A stretch of 64,000 nucleotides of DNA from Tetragonia tetragonoides (GCA_038025085.1 CM076144.1:31617501-31681500); one strand, 5' to 3'; positions 23,501 through 34,747 are shown, counted from the first letter of the stretch. Program-made: numbers and translations. Notes: generated by a model from the sequence alone, not told the origin.

Positions 23501-24752
23501 ACAAGCAACTAAAAAGTAGGGATGTGGCAACTTTTTGTTAAAATCTTAGGAATTTTCACTACCCAGAGAGCATTATTTATTTGGTTAGTTTTCTAATGAG
23601 CTATCTCATGTTCTGGAACTGAGGATTTCAAAATCAAATGCATAATGGAAGAAAGCTGGCTAACATTGGAGACATCTAATTAACCTTGTCAACAAGAATA
23701 TATTGCAACATTGGCATCGATACTCATAATGTTCAAAGAACGATCAGGACCAGTGACAGCAGCTTGTAAACCCAAACAAAAAAAAAAAAAAAATCAAAGA
23801 TGTGCAAGTAACTGTGATTATTTAGACATGCGACTACAATATTCAAATTGGCTTGATGTTCACAAAAATCTAAGTTGCTGGGTAATATCCAACACAGGCA
23901 TAGTCCATGTAGTGTCAGGTTTCAAGTTCCCATACCCGTGTCAAAAGTGTCAAGTCCCTGACATGGGTACTAAACGATGAGTCATGTAACAAAGATAAAC
24001 ATAACAGCATGGAGCTAATCAGACTACCTCTTTCAAGGTATGCACATTATTTAAACGCAAGATAGGGAGTCCAAGAAAACAGAAATTTGACACTTGAGGA
24101 GATTGAAGAGGAAAGGATACCTTAAGTTGGCAGTAAGAAGAACGAGTATCCTCAGCCAAAAGGTGGCGGCTAACACTGAAATGGACAGTAGTAGTAGCAT
24201 TTGAGCCTGCATTGATATCTTTGCTGACATTACAAGGAAGGCCCTTATGGGCCCAACTCTCTGGGATACAAATTTTGACAATTTCATCTTGCAATCTAAC
24301 CAACAGCAGAGATATGACTCCCATCAACATCAACTCTGCATTACAAGTAGATATCAGTTATTTGGTATTAGCTAGTCAATTTGATATTGGGGTGATCAAC
24401 CTTACAACTATCAACTTAACTACCCAAGCAAGATTACGGATAAAAATAAATTTCCAAACCTTCTTTTAGTTTTTGTAAGGCCTTGAAAAGAAACCGCCGG
24501 TTCATCCTCTTTAACCTCTGCAATTACCCAGCTCATGTTCATAATCAGTGTCAGCATATCAAGAAACACACACAAGAAAGAAAGATGATCAAAAGAGAGA
24601 GTTGGAACTCCATGCCGTGCCTTGCTAAGGAGGTTGAGAAGCTTCTCTATAGACAAAGAAAGGGCGATGATAACTGTACAGACAAGAGCAGCAACCCATG
24701 TTGGTGTGAACATCAAAGTCGGCCCTCCTCGGTCTCCATTCTCACCAGCCAT
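20550..24752 (-). CDS. MLO-family seven-transmembrane protein, open copy
   Basis: Fourteen exons on the minus strand: 24752-24621, 24517-24460, 24335-24121, 23431-23315, 23203-23143, 22991-22909, 22419-22345, 22226-22138, 21785-21736, 21575-21535, 21294-21085, 20985-20918, 20825-20765, 20669-20550. They give 459 residues with every phase consistent. Motifs: ELMLMGVISLLL, CIPESWA, LPC, GKVPLLSYHALHDLHLL, RQWRRWEE, FGKHFYGSVTESDY, THC, LLVVGTKLEQVI, PSDQYFWFHKP, CSYSTLPLYLIVTQMGSS. The start is chosen because the leader aligns with the neighbour's; an in-frame ATG exists at 24788. Intron 1 appears to use a GC donor (AAG/GCACGG); a GT four codons on (GGA/GTTCCA) is the alternative. The tail after TQMGSS is only about 35 residues, with no Trp-containing basic helix, so the calmodulin-binding site is absent. 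It is short for the family (usually about 500-590). Confidence 0.9.
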
Positions 24753-26593
24753 CTTGTGCTTCCTGTTTGCTCTAATGTCTAAGGCCACTACATTACATCT
24801 ATATGCCTTCTCTAACTACTAAGGTTAAACGTGCAGACCATTAGTGTTGGGAGTGGTCTGGTGGTTGTTTAATTATTACTATAATACTTAGAGGATGAGC
24901 AATGATATGTGTAAGTCTTCTTATAATATGCTTTTATTCATCTTCTCATCCTACGTGTCAGACCAATTTTTACTACAACTGGCGTCTTTTTACTACAGAA
25001 GTATGTTTACTACACGTTTTTGTTACAGTTTCTAATAATTTTATTGCAAGACATCTTTAAGCATCTTCTAAAAATATATAGATCATTAGGCATATAGGAG
25101 ACTCAGTCTTGTGTGTACGTACAGAGGAAATGAAACCCGTACTGCGCTTGTTGAACGTGCATTCAGATCAGAAAAAAAGACATCAAATCTCTTGCCTGGT
25201 GACTTCACTAGTATCCCACAATCATATATCCTTTTATACCACATCTGTCCTTGAAAGAGTCCATGTTCTACTTTTTTCTTTTCTCTCCATTGATAAGCTT
25301 GAAACAAATAGGGCCTCATCGATCACCACGTAACAACCCTACTGCCGAGAGAACAACCGTATGAGTGGAGTTCACCTGCGGTTGGAGAACCCCCGGATTC
25401 GGTACAGCGCCCATGTTCTACTTTGGCTATTAATTTGTTGAAAGTTTAGATTCTTCACTCTTATAGAACTAAAAAAAGTCAAATTATAAGATAAAAGATC
25501 TGGACATTATTCTTTTCCAGAATATAGTAGTATAACATAAGAACTTGCGAGTTGATATCGTGATTAGACAAGTAGTCGTGGATGGTGATATTCACACTTT
25601 CTAATAACAAACACTTTCTTTTTCCTTTTTCTTTTATTTGTTAATGAAAAAACATCTTTTTGTTCCTCAATGAAGATATCCTTTGTAAGTAACTTATCGA
25701 GGTTGCAACTATAGAAATATAAAAATGTGGAAGCTAATCATCAAATTTATTCATATACATTCAAATTATATCAAGTTTGTAATAATGTACAACATACATT
25801 ATTGACCTCTGTCTTTAAAACTTGTTACATTTACTAACATCAAAAAAGAAAACTGGTTACCTCTACTAATCTGATCCATTTTGACCTTGTTTTGATATTT
25901 GAACGACTTTTAGAAAGATTCCTGAAGTGAAGAAGAAGAGATGTTATTGTTACAAGCTCATATGTAATTTGGCAATAGATGGGCAGAAATTGCGAGGTGA
26001 ATTCCTGGTCGAATTCAAAACTCCATCAAGAATCACTAGAATGCAACCAAAAGAAGACTATTTTCAAGGAGAAAGAACAAGAAAGTTGTGAATGAGGCCA
26101 AGAGAACTTCTATCTTACAAGAGTACATCAGGAGCACAGTCCTTGACATTGATGATCAAAATCTTAATAATGCTGTTGTAATTGTTGATCAGCCCAATGC
26201 TGCCATTATCGAGGCCAATGCTGATACCCTGTCACCCAACACCTCGGCATTTACTATACCGTGTCCTGGGATGAGACAGTGAGCCAGTATTTATATATGT
26301 TGTGAAGCATCAGTCTTACTTGATTTTGTACTCTAATGATCACTTTCTCCACACCATCTGTGGCACCGTTGTTGCTTGCATTGCCTCCGATCCCACACCT
26401 TTCATTGTCGTCCCGGCGTCGTTGTTGATCCAGCATCCATTTGTGTGTTTGGGAATCCCTAGTTTTGCTGTTTTTTGCTTTTGTTTTCGGTCCACCTGCT
26501 TGCTAGTTTTTGTTGGTTAGTTGTGAGTAACTTGTCGTTCTTGAAAGTCTTTTTATGGGGAAGGAAAGGGGTAGGATATCTCTTTATAATAAA
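24753..26593. other. Intergenic, no gene seen
   Basis: AT-rich. A 64-codon frame at 26088-26282 with acidic and asparagine-rich composition has no recognisable domain. The segment 25808-25890 looks like a degraded Stowaway piece. Nothing else supported. Confidence 0.55.
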
Positions 26594-26655
26594 GTGAATT
26601 GCTAAATACCGCCCCTTTTTACTAGCTACCGCCCCCCCCAATTTCCAATTTTGCC
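26594..26655 (+). repeat. MULE left terminal inverted repeat
   Basis: Contains CTAAATACCGCCCC, a second GCTACCGCCCC, then AATTTTGCCCT. Matches 31328-31387 in reverse complement with scattered differences. Confidence 0.85.
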
Positions 26656-26784
26656 CTCACCCCTCTTCCTCACTCACTCTCACTCATCCTCTCTTCCTCA
26701 CTCACTCTCACTCATCCTCTCTTCCTCACTCATCCTCACCACCACACCATCACACCGGCAACCACCACCACCACCACCACGACC

Positions 26785-26855
26785 ATGTCAAGTGCTAGCG
26801 GCAGCGGCGGCAGAGGTTTCGACGGCGAGGGAGGCGGCGACCGACGGCGCGGGGG
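26785..26855 (+). other. Possible first exon of the PMD gene
   Basis: An ATG followed by a Ser/Gly/Arg-rich stretch ends at GGGG/GTAACT, a plausible donor. An acceptor lies at GATAG just before the PMD ATG at 27505. The phase does not fit (71 bp), so this is either an untranslated leader exon or has lost or gained a base in the G-run. It mirrors the 14-codon first exon of the transposase on the other side of the element. Confidence 0.4.
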
Positions 26856-26995
26856 GTAACTTTTCGAATTTTTTTTTTTTTTTTTTGAATTGAATTTTTT
26901 TTGCCTTGAATTGAATATTTTTTGCCTTGAATTGAATCGTGAAGTTATGAATTGAAGTTGTGTGTTTTTTTTTTTTTTTTTTTTTTTTTTGCGTC

Positions 26996-27215
26996 GATCG
27001 TCTGCCGATCTCGACTCACCCTTGGGTGAGTCGCCTGAGACCGGCGACTCACCCAAGGGTGAGTCGTCTGCCGATCTCGACTCGCCCAAGGGTAGTCGTT
27101 GGTCGCAGACGACTCACCCTTGGGTGAGTCGCCGGTCTGAGGCGACTCACCCAAGGGTGAGTCGAGATCGGCCGACGACTCACCCTTGGGTGAGTCGTCT
27201 GAGACCAGACGACCG
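26996..27215. repeat. Left array of six ~20-bp palindromes
   Basis: Six near-identical units of GACTCACCC-TT/AA-GGGTGAGTC, spaced about 35 bp, alternating between the TT and AA centres and joined by GTCTGAGACC / GCCGATCTC-type linkers. The third unit is shortened (GCCCAAGGGTAGTC). Flanked by a T-run on the left and an A-run on the right. It lies between the TIR and the PMD reading frame, probably in its first intron. Confidence 0.9.
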
Positions 27216-27220
27216 ACACA

Positions 27221-27284
27221 AAAAAAAAAATTATTTATTATTATTATTATTATTATTTATTATTATTATTATTATTATTATTTA

Positions 27285-27325
<41 letters not shown>

Positions 27326-27334
27326 TATTGTTTA

Positions 27335-27402
<68 letters not shown>

Positions 27403-27475
27403 TATTGTTATTATTATTATTATTATTATTTATCGTTATTATTATTATTATCATTATTATTATTATTGATTATTG
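27221..27475. repeat. (ATT)n microsatellite
   Basis: About 250 bp of TTA/ATT triplets with occasional TTTA and TCA interruptions. A shorter version is mirrored at 30835-30890. It produces long artefactual Ile/Tyr/Leu frames. Confidence 0.95.
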
Positions 27476-27504
27476 TTTAATTAATTAAAAATGTGAAATG
27501 ATAG

Positions 27505-29249
27505 ATGGGAGGAGCCGGTAAATCAGTGCCTCGGTTATTTAGTGAACTAGCTGGTTCAGGACCGCGTCACACGAGGACGCGCGGGATTGATGCCTCTGTA
27601 CGGAGACAGAGAGAGGCAGTTCGGATGAGGGAGATGACTGCTGAGCAAGACGATTATGCAACTAGCGAGTTCTACTCCGGTGAGCAAGACGATGATCAGA
27701 TTGGCGTCGAATTATCCTCAGATTGGCGCGTGGTGAAGGGCAGAGGCGGTAGGTTTGTTAGTACTGGGTCGTCCAGTACTGGCAAACGATCTAGAGCGGA
27801 GGACGACACTACGTGGCTTGTTACAGAGCCTGTGCCCGATGGGCCGGCGGATGATAGCGTCATACCGAGCTTCCTGGGCCACGTAGCGTCTCGTATGTGG
27901 AATGGAGAGATGAGGGGTCTCTTGAAGTGTCAGAACCGATGGAATGTCTGTCAGCGGCTGAGTCAGTGGCGAGCGGAGATGTCGGCCGAGATGAGGGCCC
28001 AGATCGAGGGGACTGGGTTATCACACCTGGCAGACATTATGTTCAGACATATTGACTTCCCCCTGATATCTGCATTCGTGGAAAGGTGGCAGCCGGATAC
28101 GAACTCGTTCCACATGCCGTTCGGAGAGATGACGATCATGTTGCACGATGTATGGCATATTCTTCGGATTCCTGTAGACGGAGAGCTCGTTTCCAATGAG
28201 GGACGGGATGGGCAGCTGCAGACGGCGGCCATGGAGGTTCTCGGGGTCAGCCCAGAAGAACTGATGTGTAGCCACTGGCAGGGCGGTGCGGTCCTCACGG
28301 AGTCGGTTTTTGAGCTTTGCCGTGAGCAAATAGATGACATCCAGGCGACAGCTTGGATGTGGTTACTTATTGGATCCACCTTGTTTGTCGACAAGAGTGG
28401 TAACCGTATTAGACCCTCCTACGTGATGGAGGTGATGGACGACGGTGTCGATACGGTGCATGACTTCTCTTGGGGATCTGCTGCCCTCGCCTTCCTATAT
28501 CGTCAGCTCGGTATAGCTAGTCGCGGGGATTCTCAGGGCATCTGCGGATGCCTAACTCTCCTGCAGGCATGGATATACGAGTACTTTCCCTGCTTTCGAC
28601 CTCATCGGGAGCGGATGGTTGTCGGGGACGACGAGGCTCCCCGTGCGTCCGTATGGAGTGCCCTGGCTGAGGGCAAGGACATGGGTCGACTGGACTCCTT
28701 ACGTAGACGCTTGGATCATCTGCGAGCGACAGAGGTACGTCATTTAGTTATCGATGTTCATGATTTATTTCGTCGTTTGCTATGTTTTTTTACTTCACCG
28801 TAACTTTCAACATTTCTACGTAGGTGGTGTGGCTGCCGTACGGTTCTAACCCGGCAGTATCTGTACCGAGGACTGTATTCATGGGGTGGCTACAGTATCG
28901 GGATATTATCGAACCGTACATGCCTGGTCGTTGTTTACGACAAATCGGGTACGTACAGAGTATCCCAACCCCAATCTTTAGGCCAGTCAAAGCGATCAGG
29001 TCATGGAGCAGTTGTTCGTACAAGGTTGTCTTCCCCGAACGGATCTCATCTGATGCTTGGCGTATGTTCCCGGGATTTTACATTCTTGGTCTCCATGGGT
29101 TTCAGGCATCCACGTCAGATCCCACAGCATGTACGGATGACTACCTCGCATGGTACTACCTTCACTCCCAAAATTTGTGGACACTATTCAAGCTAATTGG
29201 CGTGCCCGTATCCGTGGCCGTTTTCAACTCACACGCACACGGGATATGA
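27505..29249 (+). CDS. Plant mobile domain (PMD) protein, MAIN/MAIL-like, carried by the MULE
   Basis: Two exons, 27505-28734 and 28824-29249 (donor GAGGTACGT, acceptor TACGTAG, phase 0), give about 551 residues. The first ~130 residues are charged and low-complexity with RQREAVRMRE. The PMD follows with SHLADIMFRHIDFPLISAFVER-type, FHMPFGEMTIMLHDV, ILRIPVDG, WLLIGSTLFVDKSGNRI and WGSAALAFLYRQL. Exon 2 has VVWLPYGS and ends with DDYLAWYYLHS. The final ~20 residues are antisense to the transposase C-terminus, so the natural end was probably replaced at the junction. PMD proteins of the MAIN type act in the nucleus in genome maintenance and silencing; TE-borne versions are known. The frame is open except for the intron. 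Confidence 0.82.
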
Positions 29250-31202
29250 TGAGTGGATCTCAATACACAACCGCAACGATCAAATACTTGGTGACTCAAT
29301 TCTCTCATCCTGTTCAGCTCAGCCAATAATATTTGTAAGCAGTAATGGGAAACATACCCGGTCAAATAGTTAAATGGGAAACTCGAGTACACCACACTTC
29401 TTTGTCTTCTGCACTCTTCAAGTGTGTACTTGATCTCAGTTATTTGTGACTCGATTGACTTGTTGACCTTGTTCCAAACATTGTCCAAAGCTCCAGTTGA
29501 GGAGTTCAACCACTATTTTAGCGCGGCATGTGCACTCTCCACCCTGCAAGTCGTAGTGTTGCCAAGGTGTAGCACCTTATTCGTCCACGCAGCTACAAAC
29601 ATCTCTTTGTGTCTCAGCCAGGTCTCCTCTACATAGGATATCACGTGAGGGTAAGTCCTCCAACTAACCTTCATCGTACGCACTGCTCTATCGTACGCAG
29701 CTTCTGTGGAAGCTTCCATGATAATTTTCCACCTCCCATTCTTGAACCTCTGCGCGACGGCCTTATCTTTTCCACAAAGTCTGTACACTTTGTCTTCAAC
29801 GACTTTGTTAATGTGCCATGTACAGAGCAAATGAGCACTCTCGGGAAATATCTCTCTAATAGGTGTCATCAACCCTAGCTCACGATCGGTCACAATTGCT
29901 GTTGGGTGTACATCATTTCCAATAAGCATCCTCAACTTATCTAAGACCCACGCATAGCTTGCCTGAGTCTCATCCTTCATAATGGCATAAGCTATGAGGA
30001 AGTTCTTATTGGTTGGAGTCATCCCCACTATCTCAACAAACGGCATCTTATACTTGTTTGTTTTGTACGTGGAATCTAAGCCAATCAACCAAAGAAAAGA
30101 CCGAAGTAACTGAATTGATGTAGGGTGTGCCATGAACACGTGAGTTACCTCATTAGTAGCTCGGTCGGCTCTTGTCCAATGTACGTACTTATTCGCCACA
30201 GCTAAATGATGAAACTGACCAATGACATCTCTCTCTTCAAAATCAAGTTTCCTTATACGATCTCTGTGGTTGTACACATGCCGTCTAGTTGCATTGTCCT
30301 CGGGAAATTTTTCCTTAATCGCGGCCAAGATAGCACATGGCTTTGTTTGTGCCGAAGTCATGTCACGAACGAGTTTCTTTGACCCAGGACTAAGACCACT
30401 CATCTGACGATATCCCTCAGGATACACAGCAAAGTCATGGTTGTGCGTATCCCTAGTCCCAGGCAATGTGACAATCATCCAACTACTGGACCCATACACT
30501 TGCCGAGCTCTCAACTGGAACGTACATTTACAAGCCTTTGTTTTCGATTTCTTCCGACCAGCAGTATCTAAGTCTCTTAATTCCCCTCTGTAGCGTTCAC
30601 CTCGATTGCATTTTAACAATTTTACGCTTCCACTCTTCTTGTGTGACGAAATTATCAACTCAAACCCGATAGTAAGTGCAATTTGTTTTGCCCAATTAAT
30701 TGCATCTGTATCACTATCAAATAACTCATCAGTGACGAAATGCGTACTGTAATCAAAACCATCACCACCGAACCGCTCCAAAGGAATCTAACGAAAACAA
30801 CGAAAACAATGTTAGCTTAATCTTAAATTCAAACAATAAATAATAATAATAATAATAATAATAATGATAATAATAAATAATAATAATAATTTTTTTTTTT
30901 TTGTGTCTGTCGGTCGTCGATCTCGACTCACCCTTGGGTGAGTCGTCTGCTACAAGCGACCAACCCAAGGGTGAGTCGTCTATTGATCTCGACTCGCCCA
31001 AGGGTGAGTCGCCTGTAGCGGACGACTCACCTAAGGGTGAGTCGAGATCGACAGACGACTCCCCTTGGGTGGGTCGCCTGTAGCAGACGACTCACCCAAG
31101 GGTGAGTCGAAAATCTCAGACGACCGTGCAAAAAAAATGCGCAAAAAAAATTAATTTTACCTCCGCCACCGTCGACGGCACTTCTTGGTCGCCGGCAGAC
31201 AT
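29165..31202 (-). pseudogene. MULE (Mutator-like) transposase, one nonsense codon
   Basis: Exon 1 at 31202-31161 (14 codons, donor GAGGTAAAA) is followed by a 373-bp intron holding the right palindrome array. Exon 2 runs from 30787 (acceptor TTCGTTAG), phase 0. Domains: an N-terminal FAR1/WRKY-like zinc-binding part (LKCNRGERYRG ... KACKCTF ... HNHDF), then the DDE core with LDSTYKTNKYKMP, IVTDRELGL, CTWHINK and an acid in RVESAH. An in-frame TAG at 29513-29515 interrupts AALK-stop-WLNSSTGALD. After it the frame continues through a SWIM-like CGC...HHIPCAC (about 29240) to about 29165. The first in-frame codon of the main exon is not ATG, which supports the split start. Confidence 0.85.
30903..31127. 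repeat. Right array of six ~20-bp palindromes
   Basis: Same unit as at 26996-27215, mirrored: GACTCACCCTTGGGTGAGTC and its AA-centre form, with variants CCAACCCAAGGGTGAG, CTCACCTAAGGGTGAG and CTCCCCTTGGGTGGG. An A-run and ATT tract lie on the inner side, as in the left array. It lies within intron 1 of the transposase. Confidence 0.9.
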
Positions 31203-31327
31203 CCGCGGGTTGCTTGAGTGAATGTTGATGAAGGTTGGGTATGAGAGTGGGTGGTAGAGTGGGAGAGAAGTGGTGTGAGAGTTAGAGAGGGAGAGAGGGA
31301 GAGGATGAGTGAAAAATTAAAAAAGGG

Positions 31328-31387
31328 CAAAATTGGAATTTTGAGGGGCGGTACCTAGTAATTTAGGGGCGGCATTTAGTAACACCC
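31328..31387 (-). repeat. MULE right terminal inverted repeat
   Basis: Read on the minus strand: GGGTGTTACTAAATGCCGCC, then a second TACCGCCCC and AATTCCAATTTTGCCC. Confidence 0.85.
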
Positions 31388-31752
31388 ATAATAAATCATC
31401 CCTAATGTCATAGAAAATGTACTCTCTCCATTTAAAATTGATATTCAGAAAACCAAAATTAGTACAATCGTAATCATTAAATGTTCACAATTTTGGAGGG
31501 AGGGAAGATCATATTAGCTACTTTCAAGTCCGTGAAATTGTTGGAGATGTGCCATCTCATCATTAGTTAGTTACATATTTGTTATATAATAAATCATAGT
31601 TGATGTAATTAGTTGCTTAATTTATTCATCCATCATAATAAAGAAGCTTGCCATTATTTACCCCTTTTTTCTCTCTAGAAAATTTCTCCAATTTTATTTA
31701 CTTCTTGATTTAGATTCGTTTGATCCAAAATCAGCAGAATTTTATAGAATTA
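31388..31752. other. Intergenic with a small Stowaway-like fragment
   Basis: TACTCTCTCCATTTAAAATT at about 31421 and AATTTTGGAGGGAGGGA ending about 31505 could be the two ends of a MITE deletion derivative of about 85 bp. Nothing else seen. Confidence 0.45.
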
Positions 31753-32175
31753 TACTTCCTCCGATCCATGAAAATTTTTACGTTTTTCTTTTATGTTTGG
31801 ATCATGGAAATCTTAACGTTTCTTTATATGACATTGTATTTGAGAAATCTTTACTATTTTACCCCCATACCTTCTCACCCCCATGTGCCTTTTTTTGGGG
31901 GGAATGAAATAAAAAGGCAAATTTTGATTTATTGTTCAAATTCAGTAAAACAAATCTCACGCCTCTACAAAAGCAAGGAAAGTAAGGAAAATATTGCTCG
32001 TTTTATTACTTTACCGGGAAAAGCAGTAAATCCCCACTAAAATATTATTTTCTCTCTCTTAATACCCCTTGTGCGCTTTTAAGGATAAAGTTGGAAATCT
32101 TGTACTCAAATGTATTTTCCTTAATATTTGTGTCATTCTCCAATCGTCAAGATTTCTGTAGACCAAAGGGGCTAT
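31753..32175 (+). mobile_element. Stowaway-like MITE, family shared with 12446-12752
   Basis: Starts TACTTCCTCCGATCCATGAA, followed by TTTTATGTTTGGATCATGG, CTCACCCCCATGTGCC, AAATGTATTTTCCTTAATATT and CTGTAGACCAAAGG, the same order as the reverse complement of 12446-12752. About 100 bp longer than that copy because of an internal segment around 31900-32030. Confidence 0.65.
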
Positions 32176-32657
32176 TATTATAAATTAACCAAATCACAAA
32201 GGATTCCATTTAAAGTTAGATTTATAAGGGGGAAAAAACGGGCTGGAATGCATTACCTAATGTTTCACAAGATACTTTGGATTCTCTACACACAGTGAAA
32301 AAGTAGATGATAAAAAATAAAAAATAAACAAAATAAAAAATCATTTTATCAGACGATAGGTATATAAGCCTTTCAACATGTATGGCTAATAATATAATTG
32401 TGACTGTCATAGCTAATGGCGCTTTATTTTCTTTTGAAACTATGATAGAAAATTATAGCATTCATAAATTTCAATCAAAAAAAAAAAAAAAAACATGAAC
32501 TACTGTAGGTAATTAAACGATCACTAAACTCCTCGATGAGGTTCAAATAAACAATTTTCAAACCCATCATATATAGTTCATCTAGTCTCTGATACGATCC
32601 ATATATACAGTTTACTTCTTCCTCTTTACTTAAAATTCCAATACATGCATGAGAAGG
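32176..32657. other. Intergenic, no gene seen
   Basis: AT-rich with an A-run near 32478-32494. Left flank of the Copia insertion; ends with the target duplication GAAGG (32653-32657). Confidence 0.6.
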
Positions 32658-33256
32658 TTTTGGGAAAAGACGGATATTTGTGGAATTATTTTTTTCCCTC
32701 TTTGTTTAACTAAAAATTGGCTAAATAACAAATTGCAAAAAGATAATGACACCTAGAATTTTATGTGGAAAATCCTCCAAGATGAAGGGAAAACCACGGG
32801 ACCTTTGATCCGATAAAACTTCCACTATAATGAGTAGGATTACAAAATGTCGTCTCTAGTATGTACTAGAGTATATCACTCAATGACCTCACCCACAAAA
32901 GGATGGATTACAATAGATTACAACCTCATCAAAATGGTGGCACACTCTAATAAACTTGAGAGTATGACAATTATCTCAAATTCCCTCACTTTTGTATATG
33001 GCTCTCTTTCACACTTATGTATTGTGTGGATTGCTTACTGACTTGCCTTGATTGAGTGCCTTGCCTCTTAACAAGCACCTCTATTTATAGAGGATTACAG
33101 CAATGCCAAAGAGCTCTTAAAGTACTTGATCATTAATGAGCTATGGACTTTTTAGCCCATCATGCAGATGGTCAGTAGAAAAATGAGCTATGGACTTTTT
33201 AACCCAGCCACAACTTGATGATCAAGGCATTAAATCATGGTGGGATACATACCTTT

Positions 33257-34571
33257 TGATAGCCCGTAAGTGCACGGGTCTATTGAAGTAGTAAAAAGAT
33301 TATATCCATAAGGACTCTTTGATAGAGTACTAAATATCCCTAGATTATCGACTATCTAGACCGATTAAAGGAGTTGATTGAATTGACTAACCTAAACAAA
33401 CTAATTAATTAAAACTTAATTAAGGTGTGAAACAATAAAAAAAAAATGCAATTCTAGGATAGGAATCACCACTAGTCATGCACATTGAACATTGATGATC
33501 AACCCCAAACGACCCCCAAGCTTAATAACAAATCACTTGACAATTAGCAAATGTATCACAAACACCTTCTTTCGAAAGGGAGTGATTTTTACCCAACCAC
33601 AAACCAATAGACCTATTTCTAGGATCCTAATTAGGCATGGGTTAAGTTTAAACTAAGCTAATTATATGGTCACAAAAGAAGTAATCCACTTTCGTGGTAT
33701 TAACTCTCAAGCATCAATAATCAAGCAACCACTATCATCAAACACATTTCCATGCTTAACAATAGGTACAAATAGGATAAAATATGGGTCAAGCAATTTA
33801 TCAAACACTTGGTGAGCACATGCTTGGTATTGATAGAAATTTGGAATTAAACTTGGGAAAGGGGCAAACCAACAATCAAGAGCATGGATTAGGGCTACCT
33901 AATCCTAGAACTAATTAAACTACTCACTAATCATGGGATTAAGCAAAATAAACATCATAATAACAATACCCATTAACATTCAACAACAAAGATTAGAACT
34001 TGCAAAGTATTAACAAATGCTAAGGATTAAACAGAGAAGAAAGAAAACTTACAACCAAATGCTAAGGATTAAAGAGTTGATTAACACTAATCACCAAAGT
34101 TTTACACTCACTAATTCCCTAAGCTCACTATTTGAGAATAACTATGAAGAGCCCTAAGAGAGATTTCGGCTAAAGATGAGATAAACCTAACAAAAAAGAA
34201 AAGAAGCTATTTATAGGCGGATAGGCTCGGGGCCAAAAAGCGCAGAAAAAACGCCCCTCCCAGGAAAAACGGGGTGGTCATTTTTCTGGAGGGGGCCTTT
34301 TTTTGGATAATTGGCAGCTGGTTAGAGGGGACTGGGGGCATTTTTTGGAGAAAACGCCCCTCCAGCCCGTTTTCTTCAGGTTGCTGGTGGTCTTCGGCTT
34401 CTACCTTCGGGTCCTCGCTCCGGGGTCCTCGGATACACCTACAAAATGCTCAAAAACCACAAAGACCTAGGAAACGTAAACTATTCTATCTAAAACGCAA
34501 ACTAAAGTGACCAAAGCTAACTAAAATTAAGGAAAAAGTACCTTAAAATATGCACGATTACATGTGCATCA
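33257..34571. mobile_element. Solo LTR inside the Copia left LTR
   Basis: 1,315 bp, begins TGATAGCCCGTAAGTGCACG and ends GTGCATCA, with 5-bp target duplications CCTTT on both sides (33252-33256 and 34572-34576). The other Copia LTR gives the empty site (GGGATACATACCTTTGCCGA, about 59718). No coding domains inside; therefore a solo LTR or an LTR-like non-autonomous element. Confidence 0.85.
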
Positions 34572-34660
34572 CCTTTGTCGACCACATTTTTTAATACTTC
34601 ATGACAAAGAAGTCAAAGAGTTACCAAACATTCATTGAACTTACTTCAACAGGTTCACAC

Positions 34661-34663
<3 letters not shown>

Positions 34664-34700
<37 letters not shown>
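34664..34700. repeat. Poly-T tract
   Basis: Homopolymer T-run within the Copia left LTR; absent from the right LTR copy. Confidence 0.9.
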
Positions 34701-34705
<5 letters not shown>

Positions 34706-34747
34706 ATTACTATGTGGGGGCCATCAAATAGGAGGACCCCCCCAACA

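Larger units (their letters stand above)
26594..31387. mobile_element. Mutator-like element (MULE) carrying a PMD gene and a transposase
   Basis: The left end (GTGAATTGCTAAATACCGCC) and the reverse complement of the right end (GGGTGTTACTAAATGCCGCC) form terminal inverted repeats continuing for about 60 bp (TACCGCCCC, AATTCCAATTTTGCCCT). Flanks are ATAATAAAG (26586-26594) and ATAATAAAT (31388-31396), a target duplication of 8-9 bp as expected for MULEs. Inside, the two ends are mirror images on a larger scale: T-run, array of palindromes, A-run, ATT microsatellite. It encodes a PMD protein (plus strand) and a MULE transposase (minus strand), converging near 29.2 kb. Transposase damage suggests it is no longer autonomous. 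Confidence 0.88.

Noticed and set aside
26088..26282. 64-codon Asn/Ala/Asp-rich frame as a small gene
   Set aside because: No domain, no clear promoter or partner exon; too little support.
26962..27488. Long Ile/Tyr/Leu and DSPLGES-type reading frames
   Set aside because: They are translations of the (ATT)n tract and the palindrome array, open only because of low complexity.
27963..28394. Minus-strand frames under the PMD exon
   Set aside because: Shadows of the real plus-strand PMD coding region.
26996..31127. CRISPR-like look of regularly spaced palindromic repeats
   Set aside because: Spacers are themselves repetitive, the repeats alternate in orientation, and the arrays are mirror-placed within a plant transposon; no cas genes.
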